DNA from: an uncultured Acidimicrobiaceae bacterium
GTDB taxonomy: Bacteria; Actinomycetota; Acidimicrobiia; Acidimicrobiales; RAAP-2
Length of the DNA: 6,359 bases
Direction: 5' to 3'
Assembly: GCA_937894805.1 (NCBI GenBank)
Contig: CALAYR010000098.1
Coordinates: forward strand, 1-6,359
The position numbers and the translations under genes are program-made. Below the pieces are notes generated by a model. It ran no database searches. It saw only the letters and a program-made list of their open reading frames with translations, and had not been told where the DNA came from. Of this stretch, positions 1 to 5,921 are shown piece after piece (position 1 is the first letter of the stretch; each line of letters begins with the position of its first letter).

Positions 1-299
1 GGGCGGCCGGAAAAAAGCCGCGCGCGGAGGTGCTGATCGAGGCCGCGGCCTGCGGCATCCCCGTCGTGGCCGGTCGCTCCGGCGGAAGTCACGATGCGGT
101 AGTTGATGGCGAGACGGGTCTGATAGTCGACAACCCCAACGATCCGCGCGGCGTGGCTGACGCGATTTTGGCGCTCTATCGCGACCCCGAACTTCGCCGA
201 CGCATGGGTGAGGCTGGTCGCCAGCACGCCGTTGAAGTCTTTGATTGGCGAGTTCTGGCGAGTGATCTTGACGAAGGGCTGGCCCGTCACGGGGGATAA
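1..299 (+). CDS. GT4-family glycosyltransferase, C-terminal fragment (5' truncated)
   Basis: This is the C-terminal 98 residues of a GT-B fold retaining glycosyltransferase (Glycos_transf_1, GT4). The open frame runs to the window edge from base 3, so the GTG at 30 is an internal valine rather than a start. Visible family marks are the donor-nucleotide region LIEAAACGIPVVAG, followed by SGGSHDAV and DGETGLIVD, then the usual C-terminal helices (ALYRDPELRRRMGEAGR) and a terminal FDW segment. These resemble the actinobacterial PimB'-type mannosyltransferases, which transfer mannose from GDP-mannose to phosphatidylinositol mannoside at the inner face of the membrane. The SRPBCC gene just downstream supports that reading, because homologues of both lie close together in mycobacteria. 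The exact donor and acceptor cannot be read from this fragment. The EGFG-type motif expected just before VLIEAA is not visible; the first nine codons read AAGKKPRAE instead. Confidence 0.85.
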   Translation, partial: AAGKKPRAEVLIEAAACGIPVVAGRSGGSHDAVVDGETGLIVDNPNDPRGVADAILALYRDPELRRRMGEAGRQHAVEVFDWRVLASDLDEGLARHGG

Positions 300-306
300 G
301 GGCGGA

Positions 307-334
307 GCTCTCGTTCCTGTTCTATTCTGAGAGC
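307..334. repeat. Perfect 6-bp inverted repeat between GT4 and SRPBCC genes
   Basis: GCTCTC (307-312) is the exact reverse complement of GAGAGC (329-334), with a 16-nt loop. The dyad ends three bases before the AAGGAG ribosome binding site of the next gene, and the loop contains a TANNNT hexamer, TATTCT at 323-328. It has no T-run, so it is a poor intrinsic terminator. It could be an operator or RNA hairpin near the start of the next gene, or chance, since a 6-bp stem is weak. Confidence 0.25.
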
Positions 335-337
335 GTC

Positions 338-343
338 AAGGAG
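338..343 (+). promoter_or_regulatory. Ribosome binding site for the SRPBCC gene
   Basis: AAGGAG lies five bases before the GTG at 349. It is a strong Shine-Dalgarno match and fixes the GTG start. The two genes that follow lack such a site and rely on overlap with the preceding gene. Confidence 0.8.
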
Positions 344-348
344 TTCTT

Positions 349-789
349 GTGGGACAACGTGCCTCTGAATCAATCAATGTGAATGCCACCCCCGAAGCTC
401 TCTTCGCTGTGGTCGTTGACTTTGCGGCCTACCCCTCGTGGGTGGCTGATCTCAAGCAGGTGAGCGTACTTTCGCACGATGAGAGCGGGGCCGCCCAGGA
501 CGTAGAGTTCCGCGCCGCGGCCTTTGGGCGCTCGTCGACCTACACGTTGCGCTATGACTACAGTGCCGCTCCGGACGCCATCAGTTGGAGCCAGGTCGCT
601 AGCGACCTCACCACCAAGCTTGACGGTCGCTACCGCTTTGAGGCCGATGGCTCAGGCACCAAAGTGACCTACGAACTCGACGTCGACCTCATGGTCCCAC
701 TCCCAGGTTTCGTTAAGAATCGGGCCGCCTCGCGCATTATGACGCAGGCCCTACGCGAACTTAAGACTCGGGCCGAGCGCGGCGCCTAA
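349..789 (+). CDS. SRPBCC-superfamily (polyketide cyclase/dehydrase-like) protein, TB16.3-like
   Basis: A 146-residue single-domain protein with the helix-grip START/Bet v 1 fold: an N-terminal strand (SINVNATPEALFAVVVDF), the W/YPSWVADLKQV segment near 25-38, the central strands (TYTLRYDY, AISWSQV), GSGTKVTYELDVDL near 101-113 and a long C-terminal helix (about 121-144). Length and sequence pattern match Mycobacterium tuberculosis TB16.3 (Rv2185c), a family annotated as cyclase/dehydrase whose ligand is not established. The fold carries a hydrophobic cavity for lipids or polyketides, and catalysis is not implied. No signal peptide or membrane segment is visible, so it is probably cytosolic. 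The GTG start has a good AAGGAG site. Its TAA overlaps the ATG of the glucokinase gene (TAATG), which suggests translational coupling. Proximity to a PimB'-like glycosyltransferase hints at a role in envelope lipid metabolism (inference). Confidence 0.85.
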   Translation: MGQRASESINVNATPEALFAVVVDFAAYPSWVADLKQVSVLSHDESGAAQDVEFRAAAFGRSSTYTLRYDYSAAPDAISWSQVASDLTTKLDGRYRFEADGSGTKVTYELDVDLMVPLPGFVKNRAASRIMTQALRELKTRAERGA

Positions 790-1751
790 TGGCCGCCATT
801 GCCGCCGGCGTGGACGTCGGTGGTACGAAGATCGAAGTCGTTCTGATTGATGCCGCCGGCGTCGTCATTGCTCGAACGCGTCGCGCCACGCCGCACCTCA
901 TCACCGAACCGGCCGGAGCGGCCACGGCCTCGGTGATTGCTGAAGCCCTCTTTGAGTTACTCGGTGACGATGTTTCATTGCCGGTGGGACTCGGCCTTCC
1001 CGGCATGATGACGCATGCCGGCGTCTTGGCCTACGCCCCGAACTTGCCGAGTGGCAACGGGGCCGACTTCGTCCACTTGATGGAAACACACCGACCGGGC
1101 CAACGATTCGTCTGTGCCAATGATGCCGACTGTGCGGCGGTCGCCGAACACGCGGCCGGTAGTGCGGTGGGCTTTGCTGACTTTCTCATGGTTACTCTCG
1201 GCACCGGCATTGGCGGCGGCCTGTTTTCCGGGGGCAAGTTGGTCCGTGGCAGTAATGGTTTCGCCGGTGAGATTGGCCACGTCGTTGTCGATCCCCGAGG
1301 ACCGCGCTGCCCTTGCGGCAATCGAGGCTGCTGGGAGCGTTTTGCGTCCGGGGCCGGTGTCGCACGGCTCGCCCGCGAAGCGGCGATTGCCGGAAGGTTG
1401 CCACACTTGGTCGAACAGGTCGGCGATCCCGAACTGATTCGCGGGGAAGACGTGACGCGGGCCGCCGAGGAAGGGCTGCCTGAAGCGTTAGCGGTCGTCG
1501 ATGAAGTCGGCTGGTGGCTCGCACTCGGCATCGCCAATATGGCCGCCATCTTGGATATTGGTCGAGTCGTCATTGGCGGCGGGTTAACTCAGGCCGCCTC
1601 CCTTTTGATTCCCGCCGCTCGACAGCATCTTGACGGCATGGTCGAAGGTGGTGAGGTACGGCCCCCGATTGAGATCGTGGCTGCTCACTTCGGTGAACAG
1701 GCCGGCGCCATCGGAGCTGGCTTCCTGGCGGCCCAGAGCTACCCGTCATGA
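789..1751 (+). CDS. glk: ROK-family glucokinase
   Basis: A 320-residue ATP-dependent sugar kinase of the ROK family, predicted to convert glucose to glucose 6-phosphate in the cytoplasm. The order of motifs is complete. The phosphate-binding loop DVGGTK is at 9-14, GLGLPGMM near 67-74 and ANDAD at 110-114, with D112 the expected catalytic base. GTGIGGG is at 138-144. The ROK signature GEIGH plus CPCGNRGCWE is at 160-183, with zinc ligands H164, C174, C176 and C181. A C-terminal GGEVRPPIEIVAA segment (287-299) resembles actinobacterial GlkA. Length is typical. There is no Shine-Dalgarno sequence before the ATG, and the one-base overlap with the upstream stop indicates re-initiation. It overlaps the next gene by four bases (ATGA). 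It lacks an N-terminal helix-turn-helix, so it is a kinase rather than a ROK repressor. Glucose is the likeliest substrate, but other hexoses such as mannose or allose cannot be excluded. Confidence 0.9.
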   Translation: MAAIAAGVDVGGTKIEVVLIDAAGVVIARTRRATPHLITEPAGAATASVIAEALFELLGDDVSLPVGLGLPGMMTHAGVLAYAPNLPSGNGADFVHLMETHRPGQRFVCANDADCAAVAEHAAGSAVGFADFLMVTLGTGIGGGLFSGGKLVRGSNGFAGEIGHVVVDPRGPRCPCGNRGCWERFASGAGVARLAREAAIAGRLPHLVEQVGDPELIRGEDVTRAAEEGLPEALAVVDEVGWWLALGIANMAAILDIGRVVIGGGLTQAASLLIPAARQHLDGMVEGGEVRPPIEIVAAHFGEQAGAIGAGFLAAQSYPS

Positions 1752-2413
1752 AGGTTGGATTTCTACTCCCGGTCTTTCGTGAAACTCCCGATGACGCCTT
1801 CGCTGCGGCGCAGCTCGGCGCCTTAGCGGGTGTCGACGGAGTCTTTGCCTACGACCATCTCTGGCCCATGGGCTCACCGGAGCGTCCAGCACTCTCGCCC
1901 TTTCCGGTCTTGGCGGCTGTCACTGTTCGATTTCCTTCGCTCATCGTCGGTCCGCTCGTCGCCCGGGTGGGTCTCACGAGTGACGACCATCTCATCGAGA
2001 CATTTCGCTCACTTGAACTGGCGGCCCCCGGGCGTGTGGTTGCCGCCATCGGCACGGGGGACAAGTTGTCAGCGGCGGAGAACGAGGCCTACGGAATCCC
2101 TATGCAACCCGTTGCTGAACGCCAGGCGATGGTCGAACGGGTCGCTAGCTCGCTATCGGACCAGATGCCCGTGTGGATCGGGGCCGGCGCGCCGGCGACA
2201 AACGCCATTGCGCAACGCGTAGGGGCCACCTTGAACTACTGGCAGAAGGTGCCGGAATCACCGTCGGGACCGTGGAATTGGGCCGGCAATCCCCGCGAAG
2301 ATTTGGAAGTTCAGCTCGACGAACTGGCGTCGGCGGGAAGTACGTGGGCCATCTTCGCTCCAACTGTCGATGTGTCACGACTCGGTAAGTGGCGACTCTC
2401 ACGCGGAGAGTGA
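1748..2413 (+). CDS. Short LLM-class (luciferase-like) flavin-dependent oxidoreductase
   Basis: A 221-residue protein of the bacterial luciferase-like monooxygenase/F420-dependent reductase superfamily (TIM barrel). Visible family marks are the first strand MKVGFLLPVF, GVDGVFAYDHLWP at 28-40, the SPFPVLAAV helix near 50-58, VGPLVARVG at 67-75, SLELAAPGRVVAAIGTGD at 88-105, and PVWIGAGAP at 141-149 followed by AIAQRVGATLNYW. Most members are about 280-350 residues. Here the segment between RVASSLSD (132-138) and MPVWIGAG, usually 30-40 residues with the capping region, is missing, and the C-terminus is short. No frameshift or internal stop is seen, so this is a compact intact gene. The start overlaps the glucokinase stop (ATGA), with no clear Shine-Dalgarno sequence. 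The cofactor (FMN or F420) and substrate cannot be told. A function linked to glucose 6-phosphate is only a guess from position. Confidence 0.75.
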   Translation: MKVGFLLPVFRETPDDAFAAAQLGALAGVDGVFAYDHLWPMGSPERPALSPFPVLAAVTVRFPSLIVGPLVARVGLTSDDHLIETFRSLELAAPGRVVAAIGTGDKLSAAENEAYGIPMQPVAERQAMVERVASSLSDQMPVWIGAGAPATNAIAQRVGATLNYWQKVPESPSGPWNWAGNPREDLEVQLDELASAGSTWAIFAPTVDVSRLGKWRLSRGE

Positions 2414-2436
2414 CCGTACTGTTGAGAGTTTTTGAC

Positions 2437-2442
2437 TAGCGT
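2437..2442 (+). promoter_or_regulatory. Candidate -10 element of a leaderless promoter for the aminotransferase gene
   Basis: TAGCGT fits the TANNNT -10 consensus and ends six bases before the ATG at 2449, the spacing expected when transcription starts on the A of the start codon. The 35-nt gap has no Shine-Dalgarno sequence close to the ATG, which agrees with a leaderless transcript, common in actinobacteria. No convincing -35 box sits 16-18 bases upstream. TTGAGA at 2422-2427 is too close, with a 9-nt spacer. Confidence 0.4.
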
Positions 2443-2448
2443 TCGTCT

Positions 2449-3651
2449 ATGGAATTTCGCCGCATCAATGGTCTGCCCCCGTACGTCTTTGCCGCCATCA
2501 ACGGATTGAAGGCGGCCGCCCGGGCCGAAGGTCGTGACGTGGTGGACTTCGGCTTTGGCAACCCCGACCTGCCGAGCCCAGATATCGCCGTGGCCAAGCT
2601 GGCCGAAGCGGCCTACAACCCTAAGAATCACCGCTACAGCGCGAGCAAGGGCATTCCGCACCTTCGACTGGCCATGGCAAACCGTTACAAGATGCTTTTT
2701 GACGTGGACCTCGATCCCGAGACCGAGGTCGTCACCACGATTGGTGCCAAGGAGGGGTTAACGCACTTGATGTGGGTGCTCTTGGGCCCCGGCGACACGG
2801 CCTTGGTGCCAAGCCCGAGCTACCCGATCCACCTCGCCGGTCCCGGCTTTGCCGGTGCCACCGTTATTCCCATTCCGATGCACGACCCCGCGGCCAGCGA
2901 AGTGGACCCGGGCGACGCCTTCTTCGACGGACTCCTTGAAGCGTGGGATAAGGCCGCAGTGAAGCCCCGCGTCTTGATCTGTTCTTTCCCGCACAATCCC
3001 ACCAGTGCTTGCGTGGACTTGGCCTTCATGGAACGGCTCGTTAACTTCGCTCTCGAGCACGAGTTGATCATCTGTCACGACTTCGCCTACGCCGACTTGG
3101 GCTTCGACGGCTACCAGCCTCCTTCGATCATGCAGGTGCCTCGGGCTAAGGAGTGTGCCGTCGAGCTCTACACCTTGACCAAGTCCTTCTCGATGGCCGG
3201 CTGGCGCGTGGGCTTCATGGTCGGTAACGCGGAGATTGTGGCCGCGCTAACGAAGCTGAAGAGCTACCTCGACTACGGAACGTTCCAGCCCATTCAGATT
3301 GCGGCCATCGTGGCGATGAACGAGGCCACGTCGTACCCCGACGAACTGCGCACGATCTACACCTCGCGCCGTGACACGTTGATTGACGGTCTCCAGCGCA
3401 TTGGCTGGGACGTCGCTCCGCCGAAGGGTTCGATGTTTATCTGGGCCCCGATTCCCGAGCCGTACAAGCACATGGGTTCGCTGGCCTTCTCCACCAAGTT
3501 GGTCCAAGAGGCCGATGTGGCGACTTCGCCGGGTGTGGGCTTTGGCGACGGTGGTGACGGCCACGTTCGCTTTGCGCTGATCGAAAACGAACTCCGGACC
3601 CACCAGGCCATTCGCCAACTCAAGCGCGCCCTGCCGGAGATTTCGAACTAA
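2449..3651 (+). CDS. alaC: PLP-dependent aminotransferase, AlaC type (glutamate-pyruvate transaminase)
   Basis: A 400-residue fold-type I, class I/II aminotransferase. It closely tracks E. coli AlaC (YfdZ), which makes alanine from pyruvate and glutamate in the cytosol. Shared blocks include RRINGLPPYVF near the N-terminus, VVDFGFGNPD at 31-40, TIGAKEGLTHLM at 97-108, PSPSYPIHLAG at 121-131, PHNPTSACV at 181-189, DFAYADLGFDG at 211-221, SIMQVPRAKE at 226-235 and GFMVGNAEIVAAL at 255-267. PLP residues can be assigned: N183, D211 (pairs with the pyridine nitrogen), Y214, the Schiff-base lysine K245 in LTKSFSMAGWR, and R374 in HVRFALIEN for the substrate carboxylate. Length is normal. Such proteins are sometimes labelled LL-diaminopimelate aminotransferase, so that or a broader keto-acid range remains possible. 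The ATG at 2449 agrees with homologues and has no Shine-Dalgarno sequence. The gene ends in a four-base tail-to-tail overlap with the DUF1254 gene, leaving no room for a terminator outside coding sequence. Confidence 0.9.
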   Translation: MEFRRINGLPPYVFAAINGLKAAARAEGRDVVDFGFGNPDLPSPDIAVAKLAEAAYNPKNHRYSASKGIPHLRLAMANRYKMLFDVDLDPETEVVTTIGAKEGLTHLMWVLLGPGDTALVPSPSYPIHLAGPGFAGATVIPIPMHDPAASEVDPGDAFFDGLLEAWDKAAVKPRVLICSFPHNPTSACVDLAFMERLVNFALEHELIICHDFAYADLGFDGYQPPSIMQVPRAKECAVELYTLTKSFSMAGWRVGFMVGNAEIVAALTKLKSYLDYGTFQPIQIAAIVAMNEATSYPDELRTIYTSRRDTLIDGLQRIGWDVAPPKGSMFIWAPIPEPYKHMGSLAFSTKLVQEADVATSPGVGFGDGGDGHVRFALIENELRTHQAIRQLKRALPEISN

Positions 3652-4988
3652 CTCAGCCGCGTTGTGGTCGGTGGTTTCCAGCGACCGGTCATCACTTGTT
3701 CTTGGGGCAAGTAGAGACGCAACGTCATCGCGAAGTTTTGCGGTGGGGAGGGAATCCAGTTTCCTTCGGGTGCACTCTCCGGCGGCGTAGGGCCCACGTA
3801 GAGCGTCAGTGATCCATCGTCGTGGAACGTGAGTTCATCGCGGTCGCCCAGTGCTACTCGGTTGATTTCGTTAGGCACGGGAAAACCCTTGTGGTCGTAG
3901 ACGGTGAGTGACCAGAAGGCATCTACCGGTGGCAGGCCGTCGGCCGCAAAGTGCACCGAGTAGTGGGCGTTGCCGTCGAGTGGTTGACCGGCCGAGTCGG
4001 TCATCGCGTTGGGGTAGATCGACTCTTCGGGGGGATTGGCCCCGAGACCGAACATGGCCATCATGCAACGTCGCAGGTAGGAGTTGCCCCACGTGCCCAT
4101 CGTCTCCAGAATCGTGGACCAGCCATTAACGAAGGGCACCAGCGTGGCGAAACGTCGACCAATCTCCTTGCGAGCGAGTCCGGGAGCGGCTCGGAAGGCC
4201 TCCTGTACGTCTTGTGGCTGTGCGGCCAGGTCGAAGGGTTGGCCAACGACGAAGCCGGCCCGGGTCATCCGCGTGACCTGACCCCAGTCGCTGACATGCG
4301 GCGGGAACGTGGCGACGAGTTCGGCGGCGAGCGCGAAGAAGGCGTCGGCCTCCATGGTGTCGGTCTGCACCATTGGCGGCATCTTTACTTTCCACTCCGG
4401 CTTGATGGAGTCGTCGATGACGAAGTCATCGCTCTGCCACGAAGACAGGGGCCGGAGCCACATCTGGTCCTGGAGTGCGCGCACGGCTTCGTAGTCAGCC
4501 GGGCCACGAGTCTCGGTGCGACCAATCGTCCAGACGGTTGAGGTAGGAACATCGATTCGTTGGACTCCGTCCGGCAAGGACCCACGCCACTGTGGTTCGC
4601 AGAGCGCAATCGTTAGCGCTGATTCGCCGTGGGTGCGCGTGCCCGGGGAGGCAAAAACATCGGTCCACATGTCGTAGAAGGGGAGCATGAAGAAGCGGCC
4701 CGGCATGGCGGGAATATGAAAGAGCCACGGCTCCTTGGCGACGTCGATCCATGCGGAGCTGTAGAGCGTGTCGAAGTTGGGTCGTACGACGGCCTTGAAG
4801 TCCAGTTCGGGGTATTCGCGAACGTGATTGATGATTCCCATTGGTTCGCGACCAGGTCTCGTACCGCGCTGAACGTTGGTCGCGTTGCGGCGCGTGATCT
4901 CCATCATCACCATGGGGTAGAAGTAGAGATAGGCCTCAGTGGCTACTTGCTGTAGTTCCTCGTTCGTTAGTGACGGGTCGCGACTCAC
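3648..4988 (-). CDS. DUF1254/DUF1214 domain protein
   Basis: A 446-residue protein with the standard two-domain layout. DUF1254 covers roughly 45-175, with PNFDTLYSSAWIDV at 70-83, PGRFFMLPFYDMWTDVFASPGTRT at about 96-119 and WTIGRTETRGPADY at 153-166. DUF1214 covers roughly 320-435, with AHYSVHFAADGLPPVDAFWSLT at about 341-362, the YDHKGF turn and NWIPSPPQNFAMTLRLYLP near 410-428. The biochemical role of the family is not established. Many members carry an N-terminal signal peptide, but none is seen here, so the protein is probably cytosolic. It starts with GTG. That start overlaps the stop of the SMP-30 gene by four bases (GTGA) with no good Shine-Dalgarno sequence, so its translation is likely coupled to the lactonase. 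This suggests the two proteins act on the same compound or pathway (inference). Its TAG stop overlaps the aminotransferase TAA on the other strand. Confidence 0.9.
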   Translation of the reverse strand: MSRDPSLTNEELQQVATEAYLYFYPMVMMEITRRNATNVQRGTRPGREPMGIINHVREYPELDFKAVVRPNFDTLYSSAWIDVAKEPWLFHIPAMPGRFFMLPFYDMWTDVFASPGTRTHGESALTIALCEPQWRGSLPDGVQRIDVPTSTVWTIGRTETRGPADYEAVRALQDQMWLRPLSSWQSDDFVIDDSIKPEWKVKMPPMVQTDTMEADAFFALAAELVATFPPHVSDWGQVTRMTRAGFVVGQPFDLAAQPQDVQEAFRAAPGLARKEIGRRFATLVPFVNGWSTILETMGTWGNSYLRRCMMAMFGLGANPPEESIYPNAMTDSAGQPLDGNAHYSVHFAADGLPPVDAFWSLTVYDHKGFPVPNEINRVALGDRDELTFHDDGSLTLYVGPTPPESAPEGNWIPSPPQNFAMTLRLYLPQEQVMTGRWKPPTTTRLS

Positions 4989-5875
4989 GGCCGACCCGCG
5001 CGTGGTACGGCGACAGTGGCGGACTCGATCATGCCATCGGTCTTATCGGCAATCTGAAAACGATCCGAACTCGGTGCAGTGTGGATATAGAGCGTGGTGC
5101 CGTCTTCTCCGCCGAGCATGCAGGCAAAGGCCGTCTGGGAGGTGTGGACGGTGTCCGTAATCTCGCCACCCTCCTTCACCCGGAGGCAGGTGTTCACACC
5201 GGGCATGGCGTTGGCCAGCCAGATCTGACTTTCGGCGTCGAGGCACATGCCGTCGGTCGCTACGAAGTCCAGCTGGGCCCACACGCGGCGGTTGCTCAAG
5301 GTGCCGTCAGCGTTGATGTCAAAGGCCGTCAAGCGAAACGTCATCGTTTCGCCGACAATGAGGGTCTTGCCATCGGGCGTGATGACGGTGCCGTTCGGGA
5401 AGGCCATGTCGGGAACCACCTGCAGGACTTCACCGGCGGCGTTAAAGACGACGATGTTGGTCGAAGGTGGTGGATCGCCCAAGAGGCCCTCAACACCCTT
5501 TTCGTGGAGCAAGGTATCGAGGTCGAAGCCGAAGTTGCCGACGTAGCCAATCCCAGAAGTACTCATCGTCATGTCATTAGCCCAAAAGCCGCAGTGTTCG
5601 GAGAAGTCCAGAATTGTCTCTTCGACGCCACCGCGAAGGGTGCGGATGGTGTGGTCGACCATTGAGACGAAGTAGAGCGTGCCGTCGGCCGTCCAGTCGA
5701 GACCGGAGGGCTGGGTTGGAACGGAGTGCTCGAGTCGCTCGTCGCTGCCATCGGCGGCGATAGAGAAGATGCCGTGGCGATAGAAGTCGGAGAACCAGAG
5801 CCTTCCGTCGTGCCAGCGTGGAGCTTCGCCGAAGCCCAGGCCAGTCGTAATGGTGGTTGCTTGATAGGTCGTCAT
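4985..5875 (-). CDS. SMP-30/gluconolactonase/LRE-family lactonase
   Basis: A 296-residue six-bladed beta-propeller of the SMP-30/regucalcin family, which hydrolyses sugar or other lactones using one divalent metal. By alignment to the family pattern the metal ligands are present: E17 in GFGEAPRW, N161 in AFPNGTVITPDGK and D208 in ATDGMCLD. N100/D101 in WANDM fit the substrate-binding position. The repeated blade motifs GRLWFSDF, GTLYFVSM, IGYVGNFG, KTLIVGET, SQIWLANA and TTLYIHTA are visible. No signal peptide is seen, so it is probably cytosolic. A ribosome binding site (AAGGGGG) precedes the ATG. The gene lies 46 bases downstream of the FGGY kinase gene and overlaps the DUF1254 gene by four bases. 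Gluconolactone or another aldonolactone is a reasonable substrate, but this family often acts on other lactones, so the natural substrate is unknown. Confidence 0.88.
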   Translation of the reverse strand: MTTYQATTITTGLGFGEAPRWHDGRLWFSDFYRHGIFSIAADGSDERLEHSVPTQPSGLDWTADGTLYFVSMVDHTIRTLRGGVEETILDFSEHCGFWANDMTMSTSGIGYVGNFGFDLDTLLHEKGVEGLLGDPPPSTNIVVFNAAGEVLQVVPDMAFPNGTVITPDGKTLIVGETMTFRLTAFDINADGTLSNRRVWAQLDFVATDGMCLDAESQIWLANAMPGVNTCLRVKEGGEITDTVHTSQTAFACMLGGEDGTTLYIHTAPSSDRFQIADKTDGMIESATVAVPRAGRP

Positions 5876-5879
5876 GATT

Positions 5880-5886
5880 CCCCCTT
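5880..5886 (-). promoter_or_regulatory. Ribosome binding site for the SMP-30 gene
   Basis: On the minus strand AAGGGGG lies four bases before the ATG at 5875. It is a purine-rich Shine-Dalgarno match that supports this start. The DUF1254 gene downstream lacks its own, so this site may drive both proteins. Confidence 0.65.
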
Positions 5887-5900
5887 GGCGTTACGGAGAA

Positions 5901-5914
5901 CTTACTAAAGCAAG
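5901..5914. promoter_or_regulatory. Imperfect palindrome in the kinase / SMP-30 gap, possible operator
   Basis: CTTACTAAAGCAAG has dyad symmetry: outer CTT/AAG and inner CT/AG pairs match, with one mismatched pair and a two-base centre. It is AT-rich against a GC-rich background. It overlaps a minus-strand TAAGTT (5899-5904) that could act as a -10 box for the SMP-30 gene, though no -35 box is evident. It may be a repressor site or chance. Confidence 0.25.
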
Positions 5915-5921
5915 CAGACTC

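Noticed and set aside
268..273. TTGACG as a -35 box for the SRPBCC gene
   Set aside because: It lies within the glycosyltransferase coding region, and the nearest -10-like TATTCT at 323-328 is 49 bases away, far too distant.
30..299. GTG at 30 as a real start of an 89-residue protein
   Set aside because: The frame is open upstream to the window edge and the sequence begins in the middle of a GT4 domain, so it is a truncated gene.
1259..1337. Cysteine cluster in glk considered as a separate zinc-binding or regulatory domain
   Set aside because: It is the normal structural zinc site of ROK proteins (H plus CxCGxxGCxE).
1031..1573. Minus-strand open frame of 180 codons inside glk
   Set aside because: It is antisense to the ROK kinase, rich in Arg/Pro/Ser as shadow frames are, and has no recognisable motif.
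3652..3710. Terminator between alaC and the DUF1254 gene
   Set aside because: Only a short GTCG/CGAC pairing with a long loop and no T-run was found, and the region is coding on the minus strand.
3951..4541. Plus-strand open frame of 196 codons opposite the DUF1254 gene
   Set aside because: It lies fully antisense to a gene with clear domain motifs, its composition is that of a shadow frame, and no family motif or ribosome binding site is seen.
4970..5665. Plus-strand open frame of 231 codons opposite the SMP-30 gene
   Set aside because: It is antisense to an intact lactonase with all metal ligands. Long antisense frames are common in GC-rich coding DNA.
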